A stretch of DNA of 64,000 nucleotides from Methylocystaceae bacterium (GCA_013373205.1 JABXIG010000020.1:62001-126000), one strand, 5' to 3'. Positions 9,578 to 18,591 are shown, counted from the first letter of the stretch. Program-made: numbers and translations. Notes: generated by a model from the letters alone, not told the origin.

Positions 9578-10507
9578 ATGAACCAAAATGCAGAAGATTT
9601 CCTCAATCGCGAAGAAGCCCGCAGAAACCGTTCTCTTTCCAAACGGTTCAGAACATGGCTGGCTTCTGAAAAAGCGCGTGTGCATCTTGAAAAATTGGAA
9701 CATTGCCTTGCCAAATCGGGTCAAGAAGCCAAAGCATCCAATATTTTGCGTAACTGTGAAGAAGCCTATAAAGCCGATGATGCCTATCGCCGTCAGGACA
9801 ATAAACGCAAAAAATCCTTAAAACAGTTTCAGGTCGCCTTTGATGATTGGTTAAACGGCGAGAAAGGACAAATCTATCGCGATGAAATTCATTCTGCCAA
9901 AAATGCGGAATTGCGTGAAATTGCCAAGGAAGATGCCGAAAAAGCCTTTGCCCGGGCCAATCCACACCTTTTACCTGATGATTATAAAGACACATCAAAA
10001 ACCCGCATTCGTCCTGTGCGTCATGCACGCGCCAAAGGGGTGGAAGATTTAAGCTTTGATGTGATTGAACCGGGCTTAAACCAAATGGGGCTTGTCGGTG
10101 CCAGCATCGTGCGTAACTGGGAAGAAATCGTCGGGTCAACACTTGCACAGAACACCCGGGCAGAACGAGTCACGTTCCCACCTAAAACCCGCACCAAAGG
10201 CACTTTGTTCATCAAGGCGCGTGCGGGATTTAACACCATTATCCAACATCACAGCCAAGAAATTATCTTTCGCATCAACAGTCATTTTGGTTTTAGCGCC
10301 ATTTCAGAAATTCGTATTTCCAAGCGCTATTTCGAAGATTTTGACAGCACAGGAGACCGGGTGGCGAAACGGATTTTATCAACACGCGTCACCCCTGCCG
10401 CCAATTTATCCCCTAATGTGGCAAAACTTTTAGAAGGCATCAAAGACCCTGAACTGCGCCAAGCTTTCGAAGACTTAGGAAAAGTTATTAAAGCAAGAAA
10501 TGGTTAG
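9578..10507 (+). CDS. DUF721/DciA-like protein with a repeated N-terminal region
   Basis: Residues of about 150-255 match DUF721, the DciA family whose characterised members load or activate the replicative helicase DnaB; the match includes the core pattern VRNWEEIVGSTLAQNT. I start at ATG 9578, since the upstream in-frame ATG at 9521 adds a poor non-conserved leader. The N-terminal 130 residues are highly charged and appear to be two copies of a helical unit of about 48 residues (19-68 and 80-127) sharing a W-L-x2-E/G-E-K core and a later AK...A-KA pattern. Its position between mutY and the DsbA-like gene upstream of smc is a conserved alphaproteobacterial arrangement. Confidence 0.75.
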   Translation: MNQNAEDFLNREEARRNRSLSKRFRTWLASEKARVHLEKLEHCLAKSGQEAKASNILRNCEEAYKADDAYRRQDNKRKKSLKQFQVAFDDWLNGEKGQIYRDEIHSAKNAELREIAKEDAEKAFARANPHLLPDDYKDTSKTRIRPVRHARAKGVEDLSFDVIEPGLNQMGLVGASIVRNWEEIVGSTLAQNTRAERVTFPPKTRTKGTLFIKARAGFNTIIQHHSQEIIFRINSHFGFSAISEIRISKRYFEDFDSTGDRVAKRILSTRVTPAANLSPNVAKLLEGIKDPELRQAFEDLGKVIKARNG

Positions 10508-10608
10508 GGTCCTGACCCTTTGTTACAATTTTATCCTTTTTTTGCCACAATCAAGCTCTAGCTTCCCCATAACGATTGATATAACCCCTTATCTGGAGCT
10601 TGGCCCCC

Positions 10609-11199
10609 GTGAAGAAATTTGTTCGTTTTATTGCCCTTAGCCTTGCGGTAATTGGCTTTAGCACTGTCGCAAAAGCTGACTTTGAATATAAAGAAGCTGT
10701 CATGGGGGATGAAAATGCCCCGGTGACCATTATTGAATATGCATCCTACACCTGTTCACATTGTGCCGATTTTCACAATAATGTTCTGCCCCAAATCAAA
10801 AAAGATTATGTCGACACTGGCAAAGTCAAAGTGATTTTCCGTGATTTTCCTTTTGAACGTTTGGGTGCGACCGCCGCTGTTCTATCACGCTGTGTTGACC
10901 CGATGCGCTATTTAGGTTTCAACAGCCTGTTGATGAAACAGCAACAGCAATGGGCATACTCTAAAAACCCGATTGACGGTCTGTTCAAACTGGCCAAACT
11001 GGCCGGCATGTCACAGGAAAAAATCGATTCGTGTCTGGCAGATGAAAAACTGCTCGATAAAATCATCGCCGTTCGCAAGGCCGCCATGGACGAACATGGC
11101 TTTGATTCCACCCCCAGCTTTTTGATAAATGGCGAGAAAGTCGTCGGTGCAGGGGAATATGAACGGTTTAAATCCATCATCGAAAGCAAATTGGATTAA
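10609..11199 (+). CDS. DsbA-family periplasmic thiol oxidoreductase
   Basis: Thioredoxin-fold protein (Thioredoxin_4/DsbA-like) with a Sec signal peptide of about 22 residues ending at KA-D. The active site is CSHC in YASYTCSHCADFH, and the cis-Pro loop is STPSFLING. It most likely introduces or rearranges disulfides in exported proteins. I choose GTG 10609 rather than TTG 10600, because the GGAG at 10595-10598 is too close to the TTG but about ten bases from the GTG, and the GTG start gives a standard n-region (MKKFVRF). A rho-independent terminator follows, so it does not obviously share a transcript with smc. Confidence 0.88.
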   Translation: MKKFVRFIALSLAVIGFSTVAKADFEYKEAVMGDENAPVTIIEYASYTCSHCADFHNNVLPQIKKDYVDTGKVKVIFRDFPFERLGATAAVLSRCVDPMRYLGFNSLLMKQQQQWAYSKNPIDGLFKLAKLAGMSQEKIDSCLADEKLLDKIIAVRKAAMDEHGFDSTPSFLINGEKVVGAGEYERFKSIIESKLD

Positions 11200-11227
11200 G
11201 ACCTTCTCAGTTTCAAATTGCCTATCT

Positions 11228-11259
11228 GAAAACGGCCTCGTATATTCGGGGTCGTTTTT
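11228..11259 (+). terminator. Intrinsic terminator after the dsbA-like gene
   Basis: A 12-13 bp stem (left arm 11228-11240, right arm 11247-11259, with two G-T pairs and a six-base loop) ends in a run of T. It lies between the DsbA-like stop and the smc start, 25 bases before smc. Confidence 0.75.
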
Positions 11260-11283
11260 CTTTTTGGATAGGTTATCTCTACC

Positions 11284-14200
11284 TTGATTCAATTCAAGAA
11301 ACTTCGCCTGACGGGGTTTAAATCCTTTGTAGATCATAGTGAGCTACTGATCAGTACCGGACTAACCGGCGTGGTCGGGCCCAATGGCTGTGGCAAGTCC
11401 AATCTGGTTGAGGCCTTGCGTTGGGTCATGGGCGAAACCTCTGCCAAGCAGATGCGTGGCGGAGAAATGGACGATGTCATCTTTGCCGGGTCCGGCAACC
11501 GCCCCGCGCGCAATGTTGCCGAAGTTGGCCTAATTCTGGACAACACCAGCCGTACAGCCCCTGCCCTGTTTAATAATGAAGAAGAACTGCACGTCACCCG
11601 CCGCATTGAACGATCTAAAGGGTCAAATTACAAGGTCAACGGCCAAGACGTACGTGCGCGCGATGTTCAGTTACTCTTTGCCGATGCAGCCACAGGGGCA
11701 AGATCCACCGCCATGGTGTCGCAAGGCAAAATCGGTCAGATCATCAGTGCCAAACCCCAAGCACGCCGTGTTATTCTGGAAGAAGCCGCCGGGATCACGG
11801 GGCTTCATTCACGCCGTCATGAAGCCGAACTACGCCTGCGCGGGGCTGAAAGTAACCTTGGGCGTCTTGATGACGTGCTGGTAACACTGGAAGCCCAGCA
11901 AAAAAACTTACAAAAACAGGCCCGTCAGGCCAGCCGTTATAAAACTATTTCAGACCGTATTCGAAAAGCAGAAAGCTTGCTCTTCCATATGCGTTGGAAC
12001 AATGCACTGGATGAATTGGACGGGGCGCGCAACGCCTATAAAGAAGCCGAGAAACGTGTCCATGACCTGACCCAACGTGCGGCCGAAGCATCTAAAGTTC
12101 AAGCAGAAGCCTCTACCCATTTGCCGGCTTTACGGGAAGCCGAAGCAGCCGCAGCAGCCGAACTCCATCGTCTGTCCATTGCGCGCGAACAGTTGGATAG
12201 CGAAGAAAAACGCCTGGATGAGATGAAGGCGGAACTGAAACGCCGCATTGGTCAGGCCACACAAGATTTGGAACGCGAAGGCGATTTCTCCAAGGATGCT
12301 GAAGCCGCGCACACACGTTTGGAACAGGAACGTGAAAATATCCTGATGCAGGGTGAAGATGATGAAATGCTGCGCGAAGAAGCCCTGGAACGTCTGGAAA
12401 TCGTTAAAGAAGAGGTCGGGGTACGCGAAGAACGCATTAATATCCTGACCGAAGAAGTCGCCCAAAGCGAAGCCAAACGCACCAGCTTGCAAAACCGTTT
12501 GCAGGAACTTGAAACACAGTTGCAAAAACTGCAAACCCGTCAAAGTGAGCTTCAACGTCAAAAAGAAGAATTGGAAGCCACCCGACCAGATGAAGATGAA
12601 TTGATGGAGGCTGAAGCCCGCCTTGAAGAAATGAGCGAGCGCAAGATGGTCCAGACAGAAGCCATCGAACAGGCTGAACAGGCCCGCATGGAAGCGCGCG
12701 AAGCTGTAAAAACAGCGACAGAAAACGTGCGTGAACATGAAGCCATCATCGCCAAGCTGGAAGCCGAAGAAGATGCCTTGGCAGAACTTCTGGACCCCAA
12801 GGGGGAAGATGTCGGCCACCCCATTTTGGATGATGTCAGTGTAACGGCTGGCTATGAAGCCGCGCTTGGTGCGGCCTTAGGCGATGATCTCTCAGCCTCG
12901 CGCGATCAGGCGGCCGCCCTACATTGGGAAGAATTACCAGACCTTGAAACCTATCTGTCTTTACCTGATGGCAGCACGGCATTGTCAGGATTTGCGCAAG
13001 CACCGAAAGAACTGGCACGCCGCTTAAACCAGATTGGCGTTGTCGATACACCCGATCAGGCCCATAGGCTGCAAGCCTCCTTGCAACAAGGCCAACGTCT
13101 GGTCAGCCTTGAAGGGGGGATGTGGCGTTGGGACGGGTTTGTGACGGCCCCCGGTGCTCCCAGTGCCGCCGCCATTCGCCTGAAACAAAAAAACCGTTTA
13201 AACGACATTCGCACCCTTTGGGAAGATGCCCGCCAAAAAGCCGACGAAGCCGAAAACCGTTTAGAACAGGCAAAAGACCGTGAAACACAAGCCGATGAAA
13301 CGGAAAAAAATTACCGCGAAGATTTGCGTGCAACCAACAGCCAGATCGAAACCGCACGTGCACATTTAAACGAACTTAAAAACCGCATCAACAGCTTTGA
13401 AAGCAAGTTGGAAAGCCTGAATGAAACCCTGGAAAGGGTCCTTCAAGAAACCGAAGACGTTGCTGAAAATCTGCTGGAAAGTAAAACCGCCCTTGAAGAT
13501 CTGCCCGAAGGTGACCAGGGGCGTGAACAACTGGCCTTATTGCGTGAAGAACTGGCCGATAAACGCAATCTTTTAATGGATCACCAGTCTGCTTTCGAGC
13601 GGATCAAGCGCGATGGAGAAAACCGCCGGCGTCGCTTAAGCGAAATCACCGAAGAACTGACATCCTGGAAAAACCGATCTGAACGCGCCCGTCGCCATAT
13701 CGACGATTTGACCGAGCGACGCAGTGTTTTGCTGGAAGAACTAGAGACCTTAGCCGAAGCCCCGCAAGAGATAGAAACCAAGCGTCAGGCCTTACTCGAC
13801 GGGATTGAACGGGCCGAAGAAAAACGCACCTTCTGCGCCGATAAACTTGTCGAAGCAGAAAGTCATTTGCGTGATGTGGATGCCCACACCCGTCAGGCCG
13901 AAGCTGAACTGGCCACATGTCGCGAAGAACGGGTGCGTTTTGAAGCCCATGTCACTCAAGGAAAGCAACTTTGTATGGCACTGGCTGAGCGTATCCGTGA
14001 TCGACTGGATTGCAAGCCGGAAGAACTGTCCGCAATTGCCGAAATTGATGAAGGCTCGGAACTACCCGACCTAGAGGCAGCCGAAAAACGTGTGGACCGC
14101 CTGCTGCGCGAACGCGACACCATGGGACCTGTCAACCTGCGTGCAGAAACCGAACTGGCTGAACTGGACGAACAGGTCCAGACCATGAACTCAGAACGCG

Positions 14201-14745
14201 ATGACCTGCTCAAAGCCATTGACAAACTGCGCCAGGGCATTAATGAGCTCAACCGTGAAGGTCGCGATCGCTTGCTGACATCTTTTAACGAAGTCAATCA
14301 GCATTTTCAGGACCTGTTCACCCGCCTGTTTGGTGGTGGTCAGGCCCATTTGCAATTGATTGAAGATGAAGACCCCTTGCAAGCCGGTCTTGAGATTATG
14401 GCCTCGCCACCGGGTAAACGCATGCAGATTTTATCTCTCCTGTCCGGTGGGGAACAGGCGCTGACCGCCCTTGCCTTGCTGTTTGGTGTCTTTTTGACTA
14501 ACCCCGCACCTATCTGTGTGCTGGATGAGGTAGATGCCCCCTTGGATGATGCCAACGTGGACCGTTTCTGTACCATGCTGGAAGAAATGTCCCGTGCGGG
14601 CACCACACGCTTTTTGATCATCACCCACCACCGCATGACCATGGCGCGGATGCAACGCCTGTTCGGTGTCACCATGACAGAACGCGGTGTCTCACAACTG
14701 GTTTCCGTTGACCTGCAAAAAGCTGAAGAATTGGTGGATAATTAA
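11284..14745 (+). CDS. smc: Chromosome segregation ATPase SMC
   Basis: The 1153-residue structural maintenance of chromosomes protein that extrudes or organises DNA loops with ScpA/ScpB. Walker A (GPNGCGKSN) is near residue 33. Two long Glu/Lys/Arg-rich coiled coils flank a hinge at about residues 500-640, which begins GHPILDDVSVTAGYEAALGAAL. The C-terminal head has the signature LSGGEQALTALALLF and Walker B CVLDEVDAPLDDANV. Translation starts at TTG 11284; the following residues, IQFKKLRLTGFKSFVD, match the normal SMC N-terminus, so no upstream extension is needed. No scpA or scpB is in the window. Confidence 0.97.
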   Translation: MIQFKKLRLTGFKSFVDHSELLISTGLTGVVGPNGCGKSNLVEALRWVMGETSAKQMRGGEMDDVIFAGSGNRPARNVAEVGLILDNTSRTAPALFNNEEELHVTRRIERSKGSNYKVNGQDVRARDVQLLFADAATGARSTAMVSQGKIGQIISAKPQARRVILEEAAGITGLHSRRHEAELRLRGAESNLGRLDDVLVTLEAQQKNLQKQARQASRYKTISDRIRKAESLLFHMRWNNALDELDGARNAYKEAEKRVHDLTQRAAEASKVQAEASTHLPALREAEAAAAAELHRLSIAREQLDSEEKRLDEMKAELKRRIGQATQDLEREGDFSKDAEAAHTRLEQERENILMQGEDDEMLREEALERLEIVKEEVGVREERINILTEEVAQSEAKRTSLQNRLQELETQLQKLQTRQSELQRQKEELEATRPDEDELMEAEARLEEMSERKMVQTEAIEQAEQARMEAREAVKTATENVREHEAIIAKLEAEEDALAELLDPKGEDVGHPILDDVSVTAGYEAALGAALGDDLSASRDQAAALHWEELPDLETYLSLPDGSTALSGFAQAPKELARRLNQIGVVDTPDQAHRLQASLQQGQRLVSLEGGMWRWDGFVTAPGAPSAAAIRLKQKNRLNDIRTLWEDARQKADEAENRLEQAKDRETQADETEKNYREDLRATNSQIETARAHLNELKNRINSFESKLESLNETLERVLQETEDVAENLLESKTALEDLPEGDQGREQLALLREELADKRNLLMDHQSAFERIKRDGENRRRRLSEITEELTSWKNRSERARRHIDDLTERRSVLLEELETLAEAPQEIETKRQALLDGIERAEEKRTFCADKLVEAESHLRDVDAHTRQAEAELATCREERVRFEAHVTQGKQLCMALAERIRDRLDCKPEELSAIAEIDEGSELPDLEAAEKRVDRLLRERDTMGPVNLRAETELAELDEQVQTMNSERDDLLKAIDKLRQGINELNREGRDRLLTSFNEVNQHFQDLFTRLFGGGQAHLQLIEDEDPLQAGLEIMASPPGKRMQILSLLSGGEQALTALALLFGVFLTNPAPICVLDEVDAPLDDANVDRFCTMLEEMSRAGTTRFLIITHHRMTMARMQRLFGVTMTERGVSQLVSVDLQKAEELVDN

Positions 14746-14756
14746 CCCCTTTATGT

Positions 14757-14781
14757 GTTCCTTTGAAAAAAGGAACCTTTT
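14757..14781 (+). terminator. Hairpin after smc, probable terminator
   Basis: A perfect 8-bp stem (14757-14764 with 14769-14776, GAAA loop) is followed by CTTTT. It lies 12 bases past the smc stop. The T run is short, so termination may be weak. Confidence 0.55.
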
Positions 14782-14803
14782 AATATCTGTCTCTGCCCTG
14801 AAG

Positions 14804-14830
14804 AGGTCCCTTCTTTCAAAGGGACACAGG
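14804..14830 (+). repeat. CCTG-type intergenic hairpin repeat, copy 1
   Basis: A hairpin (GTCCCTT with AAGGGAC) with the 3' flank ACACAGG. It matches 23 of 27 positions of the copy at 26911-26937, and one differing base pair in the stem is compensated on both sides. It lies between smc and the methyltransferase. Confidence 0.6.
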
Positions 14831-14885
14831 GAAACCAAGATAAGATGAGCTTGGTCCAAACGGCAAAAAATGAAAGGAAAAAAGG

Positions 14886-15512
14886 ATGGATAACCCGCTG
14901 CTTGATTTGATCGCAACAGGCTATGCCATGCAGTTTCAAGAAAAAGGTGCCACCCACGAAGGAGTCTTGTGGGCGAGTGAGGAAGACCAGAAAAAACGTT
15001 TCCAAATGCTTCTTGCCCCCGTTGAGCGTGATTTTTCAGGGCAGGATATCAGTATCAATGATCTTGGCTGCGGTTATGGGGCTTTTTTTCATTTCATCAA
15101 AAATCATCCGGCCTTTGAACAAGGAACCTTTTATGGTTATGACATTTGCGCGGACTTTATAAAAGCAGCCCAAACGAAGATTCATGATCCACGTGCCCAG
15201 TTTCATCACAGCAACACAGCTCTGTTTGAGGCAGATTACTCCTTTGCTTCCGGTACCTTTAACCTGATCGGGCCGCAACCGATTGAAGACTGGACCCTTT
15301 ACGTCAAAGCGTGTTTGCGCGAATTTTTTAAAAAAACAAAAAAAGCCATGTGTTTCAATCTGCTTGATCCAGAAACAAGCATGAAAGAAGAATGGCTTTT
15401 CTACGCGGACCCAGATGATTTTTTAACTTTCTGTCAAAAAAGCTTATCCCCTAAAACAACAATAAGCATGAACCCGGAACTCAAAGGCTTTACCATTTGT
15501 GTCAAAAGGTGA
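14886..15512 (+). CDS. Class I SAM-dependent methyltransferase
   Basis: A 208-residue protein with a Rossmann methyltransferase core. The SAM-binding motif I is INDLGCGYGAFFHF (about residues 56-69), and motif II-like GYDICADFI follows. The later strand lacks a strong D/N-PPY motif, so it is more likely a small-molecule, lipid or protein methylase than a DNA methylase. The substrate cannot be inferred. An AAAGGA-like Shine-Dalgarno precedes ATG 14886. It stands alone after smc and converges on the DUF427 gene four bases away. Confidence 0.75.
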   Translation: MDNPLLDLIATGYAMQFQEKGATHEGVLWASEEDQKKRFQMLLAPVERDFSGQDISINDLGCGYGAFFHFIKNHPAFEQGTFYGYDICADFIKAAQTKIHDPRAQFHHSNTALFEADYSFASGTFNLIGPQPIEDWTLYVKACLREFFKKTKKAMCFNLLDPETSMKEEWLFYADPDDFLTFCQKSLSPKTTISMNPELKGFTICVKR

Positions 15513-15516
15513 TGCG

Positions 15517-15852
15517 TTAAGCTACCTTGACCATAAAATTGTAAAAAGCCACATAGCCTTTAATGGGTTTCGCGTCTTCTTGACTCGGGTCTTCATAAGC
15601 CCAAGCGGCATTTTCAGATTCTTTTCCATTTAAGGCAATCGACCAGTAAGACGCATCCCCTTTGCGCGGGCAAAAACTGGATTTATCCGTTTGGATTAAA
15701 AGATCCATACGGATGTCTTCTTTTGGGAAATAGACAACCGGCTTAAACGACCCTTCGGTCATATTCAAAGCTTTATCCGATTTGGCAATCACTTCACCGT
15801 TATAGGTCGCTGTTACGGTTTTTCCGACAGGTTCAATCAAAACGTCTGACAT
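15517..15852 (-). CDS. DUF427 domain protein
   Basis: A small cytoplasmic protein of 111 residues covering the DUF427 fold (beta-tent), with the family pattern VYFPKEDIRMDLL, the CPRKGDASYWS core and an AWAYEDP segment. I start it at ATG 15852 because an AAGGA Shine-Dalgarno lies just upstream and the fold begins there; the 21 residues encoded further upstream (from 15915) are not conserved-looking. The biochemical function of DUF427 is not established. It converges on the methyltransferase gene. Confidence 0.82.
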   Translation of the reverse strand: MSDVLIEPVGKTVTATYNGEVIAKSDKALNMTEGSFKPVVYFPKEDIRMDLLIQTDKSSFCPRKGDASYWSIALNGKESENAAWAYEDPSQEDAKPIKGYVAFYNFMVKVA

Positions 15853-15965
15853 ATTTTTCGTCCTTGAAATAGTTTCGTTGCAGACAAAATAGACAGACGT
15901 TCTAAAAACCGCCAATCACTCCCTTTCACAGTTTCGCGAGCCATCTAAAACTTGAAAAACAAGAC

Positions 15966-16008
15966 AAAGCCTTTCATAACCGTAGGAACGAAATGAAAGG
16001 CTTTTTTT
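15966..16008 (+). promoter_or_regulatory. Terminator-like hairpin touching the next start codon
   Basis: A perfect 12-bp inverted repeat (15966-15977 and 15993-16004, 15-base loop) is followed by a T run that ends directly before ATG 16009. No plus-strand gene precedes it closely, so it may act as an attenuator or sequester the start region. The right arm contains ATG 15993 with an AGGA five bases upstream, opening a 7-codon frame (MKGFFYD, stop) that overlaps ATG 16009. Confidence 0.5.
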
Positions 16009-16374
16009 ATGATTGAAAATAACTTTGGACAATTAGGCGCCACACAAAAAGAGGCATTAGCAAAAGTAGAACCCATAATTGACGGCATTCTTAAAGCGCA
16101 GGATGACATTGATTATGATGCTTTCTGTTCTTTTTTCGAAGGGGGATTGCGCACACAAATCACCCAGCAAGACTTTGAGAATAACGCAAAAAACATTCAG
16201 CAAACCATGGGCAAACTCAAAGAAAAGCAGTTTCTCACAACGCTTAATCGTCAGGGTCTGGTTGCGCTGATCTACAAATGCCGTTTTGATGGCAGCGATG
16301 ATGATTTCACCATCACTTTTACCATCAACGACAAATCAGAACCGTTGAAAGCATCCGGTATCTGGATCAGCTAG
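16009..16374 (+). CDS. Small conserved-type protein, function unknown
   Basis: I cannot assign a family with certainty. The 121-residue protein has no signal peptide. Its pattern, an N-terminal helix with KAQDDIDYDAFCSFFEG and then an antiparallel beta sheet, resembles cystatin/NTF2-like folds such as DUF3887/DUF4864, which is an inference only. A possible Shine-Dalgarno AAAGG lies eight bases upstream, inside a hairpin. Its stop shares the palindrome CTAG with the stop of the convergent Lrp gene. Confidence 0.55.
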   Translation: MIENNFGQLGATQKEALAKVEPIIDGILKAQDDIDYDAFCSFFEGGLRTQITQQDFENNAKNIQQTMGKLKEKQFLTTLNRQGLVALIYKCRFDGSDDDFTITFTINDKSEPLKASGIWIS

Positions 16375-16829
16375 GCATAATCCAGTGGCAGCTCGGTGGT
16401 GCATTTAATTTTTTCCATCGCAAAAGAGGACGACACATCACTGAGTTCCACCTTTTGGATCAATCGCTTATAGACCCGATCAAATGAGTCAATATCGGGC
16501 ACAACAATCTTTAAAAGATAGTCCACATCCCCGCTCATACGATAAAATTCCACCACTTCATCAATCGATGATACCGCCTCGCTAAAGGTTTTAAACCAAC
16601 CAAGATCATGATGACTTGTTTTAACCGCAACAAATACGGTGGTTTTCAGGTTTAAGGCGCGTTCACCCAGCAAGGCAACCCGGCCTTCGATAACGCCTTC
16701 TTTTTCGAGATTCTGTATCCGTCGCCAGCAGGGGGTCGTGGATAAATTGACCCGCTCCGCCACGTCGGCAACACTGAGTGAAGCATCTTTTTGAAGAATG
16801 CGTAAAATTTTCTTATCGATCTCATCCAT
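16371..16829 (-). CDS. Lrp/AsnC family transcriptional regulator
   Basis: A 152-residue DNA-binding regulator. The N-terminal winged helix-turn-helix covers residues of about 3-60 (LSVADVAERVNLSTTPCWRRIQNLEKEGVI), and the RAM/AsnC ligand-binding domain occupies the rest, including the GDVDYLLKI motif. Members respond to amino acids and assemble as octamers or similar rings. No target operon is adjacent on a divergent promoter except the ATP synthase operon about 300 bases away, so its target is unknown. Its last four bases overlap the end of the convergent small gene. Confidence 0.92.
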   Translation of the reverse strand: MDEIDKKILRILQKDASLSVADVAERVNLSTTPCWRRIQNLEKEGVIEGRVALLGERALNLKTTVFVAVKTSHHDLGWFKTFSEAVSSIDEVVEFYRMSGDVDYLLKIVVPDIDSFDRVYKRLIQKVELSDVSSSFAMEKIKCTTELPLDYA

Positions 16830-17124
16830 GAGTATAATTTTCTTTCAAAAATTTCAATTTGAGAAAATCATACCATAGCTTCTTCGGAATCACAGTCCCC
16901 CAAATCTACGCGTTTTTACCGATTCCCAGCCACATCATCAAAAAGTCGAGTGGTATTCCCACTTTTTCACTTTGTATTTCAATGGGTTACAAAGCATTTT
17001 TCGGGCCTTGACAGAGAGGGTGCGCATATATATGTTCCGACCCACATTCGGCTTATGTGTCGAGAAGTGGGGGAAACGGTTGTTCTCTCTCATTTTTATC
17101 CCCGAATTCCTTGGGATTTTGAAG
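16830..17124. other. Divergent intergenic region between lrp and atpI
   Basis: 295 bases with no gene-like reading frame that I would support. The right part holds the candidate atp promoter; the left part must contain the lrp promoter, which I cannot place. No RNA gene or riboswitch structure was recognised. Confidence 0.5.
17008..17036 (+). promoter_or_regulatory. Sigma70-type promoter for the F0 ATP synthase operon
   Basis: Consensus -35 TTGACA (17008-17013) and TATGTT (17031-17036, four of six consensus bases) are separated by 17 bases. Transcription would begin near 17043, leaving a leader of about 80 bases before atpI. Confidence 0.6.
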
Positions 17125-17490
17125 ATGAGTGATAAAGACAAACGTTCCGAACTGGACAAGTTCGATACCCGGTTAAAGCAGGCGCAAGATAATTCTACAG
17201 CGCCGCGCGGTTTGAAGGCAGCAACCAACGAACCGCCCAAAGGGTTAGGGCTTGCATTGCGCTGTGGTGCGGACCTCGTTTCGGGGATCGCGGTAGGCGT
17301 TGCAATTGGCTATGCGTTAGACACTTTCGTGTTTGACAGCAAACCATGGCTGATGGTCTTGTTCTTCTTCTTAGGGGCAGCGGCCGGAATTATGAACGTT
17401 TTTCGGACCGTTCAAGGACTCGGCATAGCCGCAGGCTATAAAGAGGACTATATCGAACGGGCCGGAAAAGACGATAATTTAAAGGATTAG
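17125..17490 (+). CDS. atpI: ATP synthase assembly protein I
   Basis: A small membrane protein that helps assemble the c-ring of F0. The 121 residues have a charged N-terminal tail and then two transmembrane helices (about residues 46-66 and 73-93) with the Gly-rich GIAVGVAIGYALD and FFLGAAAGIMNVFRT segments typical of AtpI in alphaproteobacteria. I start at ATG 17125; the frame extends upstream to 16972, but that part encodes no conserved sequence and overlaps the promoter. It heads the F0 operon, 29 bases before atpB. Confidence 0.88.
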   Translation: MSDKDKRSELDKFDTRLKQAQDNSTAPRGLKAATNEPPKGLGLALRCGADLVSGIAVGVAIGYALDTFVFDSKPWLMVLFFFLGAAAGIMNVFRTVQGLGIAAGYKEDYIERAGKDDNLKD

Positions 17491-17519
17491 CCCGTTTTTC
17501 GGGCAAAGATGAGGGCACT

Positions 17520-18248
17520 GTGTCGAACAATCCGCTACACCAGTTTACGATCACTGAGATCGTGCCGGTAGAAATCGCTGGCATCAACGCTTCTTTCACA
17601 AACTCTGCTGTTGCAATGGTGGCTACCGTTGCCGTTGTTAGTATTTTCCTGATCATGGGCATGGGCGGTCGTTCGCTCGTTCCGGGTCGCTGGCAGTCCA
17701 TGGCAGAGTTAAGCTACTCATTCGTAGCGGACATGGTTCGAGATAACGTCGGGAACGAAGGTCGCAAGTACTTCCCGATCATTTTCTCTCTCTTCATGTT
17801 TATCTTATTCGGCAACTTCCTTGGCCTGTTGCCCTACAGCTTCACCTTCACATCTCACGTTGCCGTGACATTCACATTGGCAATGGCTGTGTTTATCGGT
17901 GTGACGCTGATCGGGATCGCGCGCCACGGATTGCACTTTTTCACTTTCTTCGTCCCTGGTGGCGTGCCGGCTGTTATGCTGCCACTTCTGGTGCCGATTG
18001 AAATTATTTCTTACCTGTCACGTCCGGTTTCACTGTCCATTCGTTTGTTTGCAAACATGACAGCTGGCCACACCATGATGAAAGTATTCGCTGCCTTCAT
18101 CGTACCGCTTGGTTTCTTGGGCGGTTGGGCACCTTTTGCCGTTGACGTTGCTTTGACAGGTTTCGAGTTTTTGGTGGCGTTCTTGCAAGCGTATGTCTTT
18201 GCTGTACTGACTTGCATCTACTTGAACGACTCCATCCACCTGCACTAA
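17520..18248 (+). CDS. atpB: F0F1 ATP synthase subunit a
   Basis: The membrane stator subunit forming the two proton half-channels. The 242 residues contain five or six transmembrane helices and the essential Arg in SIRLFANMTAGHTMMK, which faces the c-ring Glu. The C-terminal helix (LVAFLQAYVFAVLTCIYLND) is also typical. It starts at GTG 17520 with GAGGG four bases upstream. F1 genes are not in the window, consistent with the split F0/F1 operons of alphaproteobacteria. Confidence 0.96.
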   Translation: MSNNPLHQFTITEIVPVEIAGINASFTNSAVAMVATVAVVSIFLIMGMGGRSLVPGRWQSMAELSYSFVADMVRDNVGNEGRKYFPIIFSLFMFILFGNFLGLLPYSFTFTSHVAVTFTLAMAVFIGVTLIGIARHGLHFFTFFVPGGVPAVMLPLLVPIEIISYLSRPVSLSIRLFANMTAGHTMMKVFAAFIVPLGFLGGWAPFAVDVALTGFEFLVAFLQAYVFAVLTCIYLNDSIHLH

Positions 18249-18366
18249 GGCTTAAGCAACCTTGTACAGGACTTCGTGAGACTGTGATGGGCTGTTGACT
18301 TCAGGTAATGTCGAAGCTCGGCCCATTTGGTCTTAACTTTTTACTTTTCATATAGGACTTAGATCT

Positions 18367-18591
18367 ATGGAACTCGCTGCTGCTAAAATGATCGGTGCTG
18401 GTCTGGCTGTAATTGGCCTGTCTGGCGTTGGTGCTGGTATTGGTAACATCTTCTCTTCACTCATCGGCTCAGTTGCTCGCAACCCTGCTGCACGTTCACA
18501 AGTATTCGGCTTGGCTATGCTTGGCTTCGCACTTGTTGAGGCGGTTGCTCTTTACGCACTGCTCATCTCTTTCCTTATCCTCTTCACCTAA
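18367..18591 (+). CDS. atpE: F0F1 ATP synthase subunit c
   Basis: Proton-carrying rotor subunit, 74 residues, forming a helical hairpin. The polar loop is ARNPAARSQ and the proton-binding carboxylate is the Glu in [11 protein letters not shown] (residue 59). The first helix has the Gly/Ala-rich packing motif GVGAGIGN. It lies 118 bases after atpB, a spacing that may hold expression signals for the high copy number needed for the ring. Confidence 0.96.
   Translation: MELAAAKMIGAGLAVIGLSGVGAGIGNIFSSLIGSVARNPAARSQVFGLAMLGFALVEAVALYALLISFLILFT

Noticed and set aside
9648-10148. Minus-strand frame in the DciA-like gene
   Set aside because: Lies wholly within a well-supported gene and shows no conserved motif.
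12130-12819. Minus-strand 229-residue frame inside smc
   Set aside because: Phe/Leu-rich shadow of the coiled-coil codons with no ribosome site or recognisable domain.
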